A stretch of DNA of 6,608 nt, taken from positions 3,736 to 10,343 of the forward strand of contig MHCR01000002.1 of the NCBI GenBank assembly GCA_001816695.1, in the 5' to 3' direction. Under the pieces are notes generated by a model. That model made no database searches and was not told the DNA's origin. It saw only the letters and a program-made list of their open reading frames with translations. This DNA comes from Candidatus Woykebacteria bacterium RBG_16_39_9b (GTDB lineage: Bacteria > Patescibacteriota > Microgenomatia > Woykebacterales > RBG-16-39-9b). Shown here piece after piece: positions 1-6,001 of the stretch. Within the stretch, counting starts at the first letter, position 1; each line of letters opens with the position of its first letter. The position numbers and the translations under genes are program-made.

Positions 1-1254
1 ACCTCTTGGTGGAATATTGACAATCCGTTTGTAACCAAGAAGATCTTTAGGGTTTGATAAATTTCTTAAATATGCCAAAACATCTTTTATTTCTCGCCGT
101 TCATAAAAACGTACACCACCAACTAATATATAAGGTATACCAGCAGCCAGAAAAGCTTCCTCCAAGCTTCTACTTTGGGCGTTAGTTCTGTATAGAACAG
201 CAAACGAAGAGAGGGAAAACCCCTGTCTGGATGATTTTAATTTTTCAATGGTTCTCAAAACAAATGCAGCTTCATCATTCTCATTAACAGCTTCGTAGAG
301 AATAATTGGTAACCCATCGTCATTATCGGTCCACAAATCAAGCATCGGGTGACTTGTGTTTTTTGATATAACAGATTTTGCAGCTGCTACTATTTTTTTA
401 CTGGAACGATAATTTTGGGCCAAATTAAATATTTTCCCTTCTGGGAAATCCTGCGAAAAGTTTAATATATTGCGAAAGTCTGCTCCCCGCCAGCCGTAAA
501 TAGCTTGAGCTGCGTCTCCAACAACAAAAATATTACGATGGTTTGTAGCTAATAACTTTGAAAAAACATATTGGGCTCGGTTTGTATCTTGGTATTCATC
601 AACCAAAATATACTTAAACTTTTTTTGATAAGTATCTAAAATCTCTGGGTAATTTTGAAATAACCGTACAGTTTGCATCAATAGATCTTCAAAATCCAGA
701 GCATTATATTCACTAAGCTTTTTTTGGTAAATACGGTACACATTGCCCACCACTTCTTGAAAGTATCCTCTAGAAAACGAAATATATTCAGCTGAGTCAA
801 TCAATTCGTTTTTGGCTCCTTCGATACTACTTCGAATTGAAGCAGCCGAAACTTGTTTTAGATCAATGTTAAGTTCAATCAATATATCTTTGACTAACCG
901 CAAACTATCAGATTCATCATAAATTAGGAATTTCGGAGATATACCTAAAAATTTTCCATTGGCCCTTAAGATTTTTGAACAGGTGGAGTGAAAGGTACCA
1001 ACCCATAAGTCAAAAGATTCTTTACCAATTAGGTTTTTTAGCCTCCCTCTCATTTCATTAGAGGCTTTGTTAGTGAAAGTTACCGCTATAATCTGACTTG
1101 GTTTAACACCTTCTTCGTTGATAAGGTAGGCAATTCGGTGGGTGATGACGCGAGTTTTACCAGATCCTGGTCCGGAAAGAACTAGAGCTGGACCGGCAGA
1201 ATGTTTGACAGCTTCTTTTTGCTTCGAATTTAGTGAGGAAAGAACAGTAGACAT
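1..1254 (-). CDS. uvrD: UvrD/PcrA/Rep-family DNA helicase (superfamily 1A), N-terminal part, truncated by window edge
   Basis: This is an ATP-dependent 3'-5' DNA helicase used in DNA repair and in clearing replication forks. The frame reads from the ATG at 1254 down to base 1 without a stop, giving 418 residues; the C-terminal part lies outside the window. Visible motifs in order are the Q motif (LNSKQKEAV, residues 8-16), Walker A GPGSGKT (28-34), motif Ia VTFTNKAS (58-65), VGTFHS (85-90), motif II VDEYQDTN (218-225), motif III GDAAQAIYGWRGAD (246-259) and motif IV QNYRSS (280-285). The window ends at IPPRG, near the start of the 2B region. Full members are usually about 650-750 residues. 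Motif III has GDAAQ where many homologues have GDxDQS, a tolerated variant. The start is the only ATG close to the Q motif, but no Shine-Dalgarno precedes it. UvrD, PcrA and Rep cannot be told apart without the C-terminus. The gene is divergent from the thioredoxin gene. Confidence 0.93.
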   Translation of the reverse strand, partial: MSTVLSSLNSKQKEAVKHSAGPALVLSGPGSGKTRVITHRIAYLINEEGVKPSQIIAVTFTNKASNEMRGRLKNLIGKESFDLWVGTFHSTCSKILRANGKFLGISPKFLIYDESDSLRLVKDILIELNIDLKQVSAASIRSSIEGAKNELIDSAEYISFSRGYFQEVVGNVYRIYQKKLSEYNALDFEDLLMQTVRLFQNYPEILDTYQKKFKYILVDEYQDTNRAQYVFSKLLATNHRNIFVVGDAAQAIYGWRGADFRNILNFSQDFPEGKIFNLAQNYRSSKKIVAAAKSVISKNTSHPMLDLWTDNDDGLPIILYEAVNENDEAAFVLRTIEKLKSSRQGFSLSSFAVLYRTNAQSRSLEEAFLAAGIPYILVGGVRFYERREIKDVLAYLRNLSNPKDLLGYKRIVNIPPRG

Positions 1255-1331
1255 AATGATTAAAAATAAATTTTATAATTTCTTTAACGGAAACGAATCG
1301 TTATGTTATTATATATTAGAGGAATAAAAAA
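1255..1331. promoter_or_regulatory. Divergent intergenic promoter region between helicase and thioredoxin genes
   Basis: This 77-base, very AT-rich gap must hold promoters for both directions. On the plus strand there is a perfect TATAAT at 1274-1279, with TAGACA at 1248-1253 but a long 20-base spacer. A second plus-strand option is TTTAAC (1283-1288), an 18-base spacer and TATTAT (1307-1312). On the minus strand, TATAAT reads from 1313 to 1308 and TATAAA from 1277 to 1272, both with poor -35 boxes. Low complexity makes chance hits likely, so I cannot choose between them. No operator-like palindrome stands out. Confidence 0.5.
1318..1323 (+). promoter_or_regulatory. Ribosome binding site of the thioredoxin gene
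   Basis: AGAGGA lies 8 bases before the ATG at 1332, a normal Shine-Dalgarno. Together with the in-frame TAG at 1317-1319 it fixes the short N-terminus of the thioredoxin. Confidence 0.7.
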
Positions 1332-1601
1332 ATGGTGCTGGAATTAATTGATTTTTATGCGGATTGGTGCGCTCCCTGCAAAGTAATGGAACCGGTTCTT
1401 GAAGAATTGGAAAAAGAATATTCTGGTAAGGTTGGCTTTAAAAAAATAAATGTCGATCAAAACCAAGATGAAAGTAGCAAATTTGGGATAATGAGTATTC
1501 CAACCTATGTATTTGTCAAAGAGGGAAAAGAGATTGATCGGGTGATTGGTGCTTCAAGTAAGGATAATCTTAAAAGTAAAATAGATCTAAACCTTTCTTA
1601 A
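1332..1601 (+). CDS. trxA: Thioredoxin-family protein with CAPC active site (short form)
   Basis: This is a probable cytoplasmic thiol-disulfide oxidoreductase of 89 residues. The active site is WCAPCK (residues 12-17) instead of the classical WCGPCK. The cis-proline loop SIPT (55-58, P57) and the following VFVKEGKEIDRVIGA strands match the thioredoxin fold. Classical thioredoxins have about 105-110 residues; this one starts directly at the strand before the active site and lacks the N-terminal strand and helix. The truncation looks real, because an in-frame TAG sits at 1317-1319 and a good Shine-Dalgarno precedes the ATG. There is no signal peptide or membrane segment. It is the first gene of the plus-strand cluster, 27 bases before pgk. 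The fold is certain; whether it serves as the main thioredoxin or as a specialised one cannot be told from sequence, so the symbol is tentative. Confidence 0.9.
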   Translation: MVLELIDFYADWCAPCKVMEPVLEELEKEYSGKVGFKKINVDQNQDESSKFGIMSIPTYVFVKEGKEIDRVIGASSKDNLKSKIDLNLS

Positions 1602-1613
1602 GAAATCTTCCCC

Positions 1614-1622
1614 TGCTAAAAT
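1614..1622 (+). promoter_or_regulatory. Possible extended -10 element for a leaderless pgk transcript
   Basis: TGCTAAAAT (TG-N-TAAAAT) ends 6 bases before the pgk ATG at 1629, so transcription would begin at about the start codon. No Shine-Dalgarno is visible before pgk. The -35 position holds only TTTCTT (1594-1599), which is poor, but extended -10 promoters can do without it. This is an inference from spacing and motif alone, in an AT-rich context. Confidence 0.4.
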
Positions 1623-1628
1623 TAAAAC

Positions 1629-2633
1629 ATGGAATCTGTTACAAAGGCTCCTATTATAGGTAAAAGGGTGGTTGTCCGTTGCGATTTCAATGTTCCGATA
1701 AAAGAGGGTAACATTCAAGATGATACAAGGATAAAATCCTCCTTACAAACCCTCAACTATCTTTTAGATAAAAAAGCAAATCTTACGTTACTTTCTCATC
1801 TTGGACGACCAAAAGGAAAAGAAAAACCTTTAAGCTTAAAGCCAGTTTCCAAGAGACTTGAAGAACTTTTGGGCGAGGCGGTCCAGCTACTTGATAAATT
1901 GGATAGCACCCTTCTAAAGGGGAAAATTACTCTTTTAGAAAATCTTCGATTTTGGCAAGGAGAAGAAGAAAATAGCGAAGATTTTGCTAAACAACTTTCC
2001 ACCATGGGAGAAATTTATGTTAATGAGGCTTTTTCTGTCTGTCACCGGCCTGATGCTTCAATTGTAGGGGCACCCAAATTTTTACCATCATTTGCAGGAT
2101 TGAATTTAATGCGAGAAATTGAAGAACTCCATAAATTGCTGAAGTATCCACAGAGGCCGTTTATCGCCATTATAGGGGGAGCAAAAATTGAAACTAAACT
2201 ATCTGTAATAGAAAATCTGGCAAGAGTTGCTGACCAGGTTTTGGTTGGCGGTAAGTTGATGTTTGAGGTCGATGAACATCATTTACCCAAAAATGTTATT
2301 GTGGCGATTGATAATATTGAGACTAAAGATATTGGTCCAAAATCTGTAGAGAAGTTCCAGTCCTATATCAACAGAGCAAGTACTATTGTTTGGAATGGTC
2401 CAATGGGTGTTTTTGAGGACGACAAATACATAAATGGAACAAGAGAAGTCGCAATGTCTATGGTAAAATCAGGAAGTTATACAATTGTCGGTGGAGGAGA
2501 TACAATTTCTGCCCTGAACAAGCTAGGATTAATTGAAGAGATAAAATTTATCTCAACTGGCGGCGGAGCTATGCTCGAGTTTTTAGCCGGTAAAAAGCTT
2601 CCTGGTTTGAAGGCCTTGGGGTTTTATGATTAA
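1629..2633 (+). CDS. pgk: Phosphoglycerate kinase, compact form
   Basis: PGK interconverts 1,3-bisphosphoglycerate plus ADP and 3-phosphoglycerate plus ATP, the first ATP-forming step of lower glycolysis, in the cytoplasm. N-domain substrate residues are present: RCDFNVP (17-23), DTR (32-34), SHLGRP (56-61), LLENLRF (102-108) and the HR of residues 139-140. The nucleotide-binding domain has GGAKIETK (183-190), NGPMGVFE (256-263), GGGDT (288-292) and STGGGAMLEFL (309-319). At 334 residues it is about 50-60 shorter than the usual 385-415. The missing part lies just after VGGK (206-209), where the MAYTFL-type helix and next helix are normally found; here the chain passes quickly to NVIVAID and DIGPKS. 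No frame break is seen and all core catalytic motifs survive, so I expect activity. An in-frame TAA at 1623-1625 fixes the start. Its 3' end overlaps the Nudix gene by 8 bases. Confidence 0.96.
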   Translation: MESVTKAPIIGKRVVVRCDFNVPIKEGNIQDDTRIKSSLQTLNYLLDKKANLTLLSHLGRPKGKEKPLSLKPVSKRLEELLGEAVQLLDKLDSTLLKGKITLLENLRFWQGEEENSEDFAKQLSTMGEIYVNEAFSVCHRPDASIVGAPKFLPSFAGLNLMREIEELHKLLKYPQRPFIAIIGGAKIETKLSVIENLARVADQVLVGGKLMFEVDEHHLPKNVIVAIDNIETKDIGPKSVEKFQSYINRASTIVWNGPMGVFEDDKYINGTREVAMSMVKSGSYTIVGGGDTISALNKLGLIEEIKFISTGGGAMLEFLAGKKLPGLKALGFYD

Positions 2634-3168
2634 AAAATGGAAAGTTCTACAGTCAAAAAAGATTTTTTCTTCGCCCTTTGTTACCTTAAAAGAAGAAGAA
2701 TTGAAAAGGCCAGATGGAAAGGTGGTTTCTCCATATTATGTTGTCGGATGGTCAAATGTCGTTTATATTGTCGCTGTGACTAAAAATAAAGGAATTGTTC
2801 TTGTGCATCAGTATAAAAATGGTGTTAAGGATCTGGTTTGGGAGTTACCCGCAGGATTTATTGATAAAGGAGAAGCTCCACGAGAAGCTGCAAAGAGGGA
2901 ATTACTTGAGGAAACTGGGTTTGTTGGCGGAAAGTTGACCGAAATTGGAAGATTTCGTTCTAATCAAGGATTAACTAATTATATAAGCCATTTCTTTTTT
3001 GTCGACAAAGCGGAAAAAGTAAGTAATCAGAATTTAGATGAAAACGAGGAAATAGAAGTGAAGGTGTATCCTGTAGATAAAGTGATAGAAGATATAAGAA
3101 ATAATAAAAGCATAATTTCTGATATGCACTCCCAATTTGGAATACTGCTCGCAAAGGAACTATTGTGA
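2626..3168 (+). CDS. Nudix hydrolase, ADP-ribose pyrophosphatase type
   Basis: This protein of 180 residues probably hydrolyses ADP-ribose or a related nucleoside diphosphate sugar to AMP and a sugar phosphate. The Nudix box is complete at residues 77-99: G77, E83, R91-E92-L93, E95-E96 and G98, fitting GX5EX7REUXEEXGU exactly. The preceding LVHQYK (59-64) and WELPAG (72-77) are typical of the ADP-ribose pyrophosphatase/NudF branch, as is the N-terminal strand region with the RPDGK turn (28-32). The exact substrate cannot be fixed from sequence. The ATG lies inside the end of pgk (8-base overlap) behind a weak GGGG at 2618-2621, and the stop overlaps the tpiA start by GTGA, so all three genes are almost certainly co-translated. 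The placement between two glycolytic genes suggests a housekeeping or metabolite-clearing role, which is inference. Confidence 0.9.
   Translation: MIKKWKVLQSKKIFSSPFVTLKEEELKRPDGKVVSPYYVVGWSNVVYIVAVTKNKGIVLVHQYKNGVKDLVWELPAGFIDKGEAPREAAKRELLEETGFVGGKLTEIGRFRSNQGLTNYISHFFFVDKAEKVSNQNLDENEEIEVKVYPVDKVIEDIRNNKSIISDMHSQFGILLAKELL
3153..3158 (+). promoter_or_regulatory. Ribosome binding site supporting the GTG start of tpiA
   Basis: AAAGGA inside the end of the Nudix gene is 6 bases before GTG 3165-3167. It supports GTG as the start, in agreement with the conserved N-terminal LIVANWK of the product. Confidence 0.65.
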
Positions 3169-3884
3169 AAAAACCGCTTATTGTAGCCAATTGGAAAGCA
3201 ACCAAAACAATTAAAGAGACGGTCCAATGGATAAAAGAGGCAAAACCCGCTTTAGAGAAGATTAATAGCGCTGACATTGTTATTTGCCCATCGTTTACTT
3301 CATTGCCATTTGTCGCGTCTATGTTTAAAGATACAAATGTGAAAGTTGGATCTCAGGAGGTTTCAAAATTTAAAAAAGGCGCCTATACAGGCGAGGTAAC
3401 GGTTGAAATGCTTGATGGATTGGCAGACTACAGTATTGTTGGGCACTCTGAACGACGCAGGCTTTTTGGCGAAGATGATGATGACGTGATCAAAAAAGTT
3501 AAGCTACTTTTTGAATACAATATCACACCAATCCTTTGCGTAAGCGATTTGTTACAAACGGATTCATATATTAGTAGAGGAGAAATTATTATTGAAAAGT
3601 CAGAAAAAATAATTTTTGTTTATGAACCACCTAGTGCAATAAGCGGTGGAGGTGCATATCGGCCCGATAATCCGGAGGATGTAAATTTAGCTGCTGGTAA
3701 AATTAGCGAAAAAATAGGGAAAAAGATAGTAGTTCTCTATGGTGGAAGTATTAATCCCGAAAATGTAAATTCTTTCCTTTCCCAAAAAAACATTGACGGT
3801 GGTTTAGTTGGTCAGGCAAGTACAGATCCGAAAGTATTTATGGACTTGTTTGCTAGTATAAAACTTGGAGGTATGGTAGACTAA
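3165..3884 (+). CDS. tpiA: Triosephosphate isomerase with variant loop 6
   Basis: TIM interconverts dihydroxyacetone phosphate and glyceraldehyde 3-phosphate in the cytoplasm. Its 239 residues fit the family (about 240-255). Catalytic residues are present: N9 and K11 in ANWK (8-11), the electrophilic H94 in GHSERR (93-98) and the base E154 in VYEPP (152-156). Phosphate contacts YGGS (192-195) and GLVGQAS (213-219) are also there. Loop 6, usually EPVWAIGTG, reads EPPSAISGG (154-162) and continues GAYRP; the hinge tryptophan is lost and GGAS is GQAS. YTGEVTVEML (74-83) is standard. Translation starts at GTG, overlapping the Nudix stop by 4 bases, with a good Shine-Dalgarno. It is the last gene of the glycolytic cluster; no gapA lies nearby. 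Confidence 0.95.
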   Translation: MKKPLIVANWKATKTIKETVQWIKEAKPALEKINSADIVICPSFTSLPFVASMFKDTNVKVGSQEVSKFKKGAYTGEVTVEMLDGLADYSIVGHSERRRLFGEDDDDVIKKVKLLFEYNITPILCVSDLLQTDSYISRGEIIIEKSEKIIFVYEPPSAISGGGAYRPDNPEDVNLAAGKISEKIGKKIVVLYGGSINPENVNSFLSQKNIDGGLVGQASTDPKVFMDLFASIKLGGMVD

Positions 3885-3894
3885 GGACGGCAGG

Positions 3895-3923
3895 TTACCA
3901 ATCCCCTCTACCCTAGATACCAT
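3895..3923 (+). promoter_or_regulatory. Possible promoter for a leaderless LCP transcript
   Basis: TTACCA (3895-3900), a 17-base spacer and TACCAT (3918-3923) form a moderate -35/-10 pair, each matching four of six consensus bases. The -10 ends 7 bases before the ATG at 3931, so the start point would fall at the start codon. The 46-base gap after tpiA has no Shine-Dalgarno before the ATG. It also carries a bulged inverted repeat: GGTATGGTAGA (3870-3880) pairs with TCTACC (3907-3912) and ATACC (3917-3921). Confidence 0.4.
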
Positions 3924-3930
3924 TCTTAAT

Positions 3931-5103
3931 ATGCAGTACATTGATTTAGGCCATTACTCAACTAAAAAAAATACTGTCAATAAGAAAAAGAAGTTTATCA
4001 AGATTTTTTTAATTGTTGTACTGGTGGCATTAATTGGATATGGTTCGTATATTCTTTATTGGCCGATCTCGGCCCTAATCGGACAGATTCTTAAGCAACC
4101 ATCTTCCGTTTTATCATTTATAAAAAATCCTGGTGGAAGTTTGGAGCAAACAGACGGTAGAACAAACTTTTTATTACTAGGAATCGATAAAAGAAGTAAT
4201 ATTTCCTACGTTTATAAAGGCCCCAACGGAGAGGTCCGCCGTAATGGTTTCCTTTCCGATACTATAATTATTCTTTCAGTAAATCGTAATACAAATGATG
4301 TAGCAATGATTTCTATACCACGCGATACCTGGGTCGAAATTCCTGGTTGGGATGGATTTCCTCAATCGTCTGGAAAAATAAACTCGGCTTACTCTATTGG
4401 TAATAGCCAAAATTATCCAGGTGGGGGGTTGGCTTTAGCAAAGAAGGTAGTTAGTGAAACGCTTGATATTTCGATCCATTACGCAACAAGGATTGATTTT
4501 GAAGGATTTGAGAAAGCTATAAATACGCTTGGAGGAGTTGATATTATAGTTGAGCGGACTTTTGATGATTATAACTATCCAATTGAAGGTAAAGAATCGG
4601 CTCTTTGTTCGGACGGGACAATTAAATGTCGCTATCAACATGTCCATTTTGATAAAGGACCAACTCATATGGATGGGACTGCAGCCTTAAAATTTGTTAG
4701 AAGTAGACAAGGTACGAATGGTGAAGGTAATGATTTTGCAAGGGCAGCCCGACAACAAAAAGTTTTAATTGCTGCGAGAGAAAAATCCTTGCAACTTTCA
4801 AACCTACTAGACCCATTTAAAATTAAAGATTTATTCCAAGACTTCGGAGAAACTATCGAGACTGATATAGACTTAGAAGCCGTGCCAGCGGTTTTCCAAC
4901 TTGGTAAAGAAATAAACGTAAACTCTATTAGAACTGTTGTTTTGGACAATTCAAAAAAGGGACTACTTTATAACCCACCATCTAATGATTACGGAGGAGC
5001 GTACGTCTTGACACCAAGGGGAGGTTGGGAGGCAATCCGCAGTTATATAAAAGAGTTTTTGGCCGCTGGAAATGAAGCTACCAATTCTGAGACTGCCAAT
5101 TAA
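3931..5103 (+). CDS. LytR-CpsA-Psr (LCP) family membrane-anchored cell-wall polymer ligase
   Basis: LCP proteins transfer lipid-linked glycopolymers to peptidoglycan at the outer face of the membrane. The 390-residue product has a short Lys-rich cytoplasmic N-terminus (KKKK, 18-21), one membrane segment (about 25-43) and an extracellular LCP domain. Conserved blocks are NFLLLGIDKRS (80-90), SDTIIILSVN (110-119), ISIPRDTWV (128-136) with R132 and D133, GKINSAYSIG, and a late block FVRSRQ (255-260) followed by NDFARAARQQ (267-276). These Arg and Asp residues bind the pyrophosphate and metal in known members. About 100 residues follow the domain, ending in an Asn/Thr/Ser-rich tail. The only two cysteines, C226 and C233, flank a short loop and could form a disulfide. 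The ATG has no Shine-Dalgarno. The polymer attached is unknown. Confidence 0.9.
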   Translation: MQYIDLGHYSTKKNTVNKKKKFIKIFLIVVLVALIGYGSYILYWPISALIGQILKQPSSVLSFIKNPGGSLEQTDGRTNFLLLGIDKRSNISYVYKGPNGEVRRNGFLSDTIIILSVNRNTNDVAMISIPRDTWVEIPGWDGFPQSSGKINSAYSIGNSQNYPGGGLALAKKVVSETLDISIHYATRIDFEGFEKAINTLGGVDIIVERTFDDYNYPIEGKESALCSDGTIKCRYQHVHFDKGPTHMDGTAALKFVRSRQGTNGEGNDFARAARQQKVLIAAREKSLQLSNLLDPFKIKDLFQDFGETIETDIDLEAVPAVFQLGKEINVNSIRTVVLDNSKKGLLYNPPSNDYGGAYVLTPRGGWEAIRSYIKEFLAAGNEATNSETAN

Positions 5104-5109
5104 TGATTT

Positions 5110-5808
5110 ATGATCTATCTTGTACATGGGGATGATAGTCTTTCATCAAGAAGATTTTTGTTCAGATTGAAATCTGGATATGATCAAGTGGTAGATATTA
5201 CCGGCAAGAATATAAGTAAAGAAAGGCTTGAACTAGCACTTTTTTCAGAAAGCTTGTTGGCCAAAAAAATTTTGGTGGTTGTCGAAGACTTAAAGAACTG
5301 GCAAGAGATTAAAGGGTTAAAGTTAAACAATGCAAGCGATCTTGTCTTTTGGTTTAAAAACAAGATCGAATTGCCTGACTTTCCAATTAATCGCGTAATC
5401 TTGTTTGATTTGAGGCAAGCTAATGCCTTTAAATTGGCAGATGCACTGCTAATGAAAAATGAAAAACTTTCTCTCCTAACCCTTTCGTCGTTACTCAAGC
5501 AAGGAGAACCAGCAGAAAAAATTTTAGGCACGATCGGGTTCGCTTTTAGAAACCTAGCTTTAACACTTGAAGGTAATTTGGAAAAGATTGTCAGAAATTC
5601 TTATGCTCAGGAGAAAATTAAACAGCAGGCCAATTTTTGGACTATGCCGCAAATAAGTTTAGCTTTTGACGCAATATTCACAACAGATCTAAGACTAAGG
5701 CAAAGAGAGCACAATCCCTCGATGGAGCTTCTGGCTTTAATTAATACACTTTTCACATTATCAAAGAGAGACGCCTCAGAAGTTAAGGATACGAATAAGA
5801 TTACTTAG
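5110..5808 (+). CDS. holA: Probable DNA polymerase III delta subunit (HolA-like), short form
   Basis: Delta opens the sliding clamp as part of the clamp loader during replication. The 232-residue product begins IYLVHGDDSLSSRR (2-15), like the IYLLxGxDxxxxxE/R start of HolA. It continues with the LALFSESLLAKKILVVVEDL region (42-61, compare LFxxxRLVVVxxx) and the ILFDLR strand. The C-terminal part has the helical collar-like FTTDLRLRQRE (190-200) followed by NPSMELLALINTL, which corresponds to the DxxLKxG...LExLL signature. Standard HolA has about 330-345 residues; this one is about 100 shorter, mainly in the central AAA+ lid region. The assignment rests on these weak signatures and is less certain than the others. 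It starts 6 bases after the LCP stop without a Shine-Dalgarno, so coupling to LCP translation is likely. Its last 8 bases overlap the convergent small gene. Confidence 0.65.
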   Translation: MIYLVHGDDSLSSRRFLFRLKSGYDQVVDITGKNISKERLELALFSESLLAKKILVVVEDLKNWQEIKGLKLNNASDLVFWFKNKIELPDFPINRVILFDLRQANAFKLADALLMKNEKLSLLTLSSLLKQGEPAEKILGTIGFAFRNLALTLEGNLEKIVRNSYAQEKIKQQANFWTMPQISLAFDAIFTTDLRLRQREHNPSMELLALINTLFTLSKRDASEVKDTNKIT

Positions 5809-6001
5809 GTGTTACACTTTTTGTACTTTCAATTATTTTTTCTAAAATATCAGTGTCAAGGTTTGGATTAAGTGGTTCGATTTGTTCAGCTGTTGCTGTG
5901 GGCAGCTCTTTGTTAGTGGTTATTTTATAAATCTGAAATCCAATCCAAAATATTATGGTTAATAAGCTTAGTGTCAAGATGCTAATTGTTGTGCGATTCA
6001 T
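5801..6001 (-). CDS. Small single-pass membrane protein next to PilO-like gene, function unknown
   Basis: This 66-residue protein is not one I recognise. Residues 1-6 are a short polar start, about 7-26 form a hydrophobic membrane segment (ISILTLSLLTIIFWIGF), and the rest is a polar tail with the segment EPLNPNLDTDILEKI (42-56), followed by a Ser/Thr/Lys end. The topology suggests N-in with a short tail of about 40 residues outside. Its ATG overlaps the stop of the PilO-like gene by ATGA, and AGAGGGGG 7 bases upstream is a clear ribosome site, so it is a real, coupled gene. The place corresponds to that of pilP in the classical pilMNOPQ order, but it is far too short for PilP and shows no lipobox cysteine. 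A small accessory part of the pilus alignment complex is the best inference. It ends inside the tail of the convergent holA-like gene. Confidence 0.75.
   Translation of the reverse strand: MNRTTISILTLSLLTIIFWIGFQIYKITTNKELPTATAEQIEPLNPNLDTDILEKIIESTKSVTPK

Noticed and set aside
1142..1327. A 61-codon plus-strand reading frame opposite the helicase start
   Set aside because: It lies mostly antisense to the Walker A region of the helicase, has no family resemblance, and its end runs into the ribosome site of the thioredoxin gene. It is a chance frame.
2975..3277. Minus-strand reading frames of 100 and 66 codons opposite the Nudix/tpiA junction
   Set aside because: They are antisense to two well-supported coding regions, show no recognisable motif, and their hydrophobic content follows from the AT-rich complement.
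4435..4949. Two minus-strand frames of 77 and 94 codons opposite the LCP gene
   Set aside because: Both are antisense to conserved LCP motifs and have no ribosome site or family signature.
5184..5531. A 115-codon minus-strand frame opposite the holA-like gene
   Set aside because: It has a Ser/Phe/Leu-rich composition typical of the complement of a Lys/Glu-rich gene and no ribosome site.
5806..5860. GTGTTACAC followed by a short T-run as an intrinsic terminator after the holA-like gene
   Set aside because: The stem would be only four base pairs with a one-base loop, which cannot form; no longer pairing is seen.
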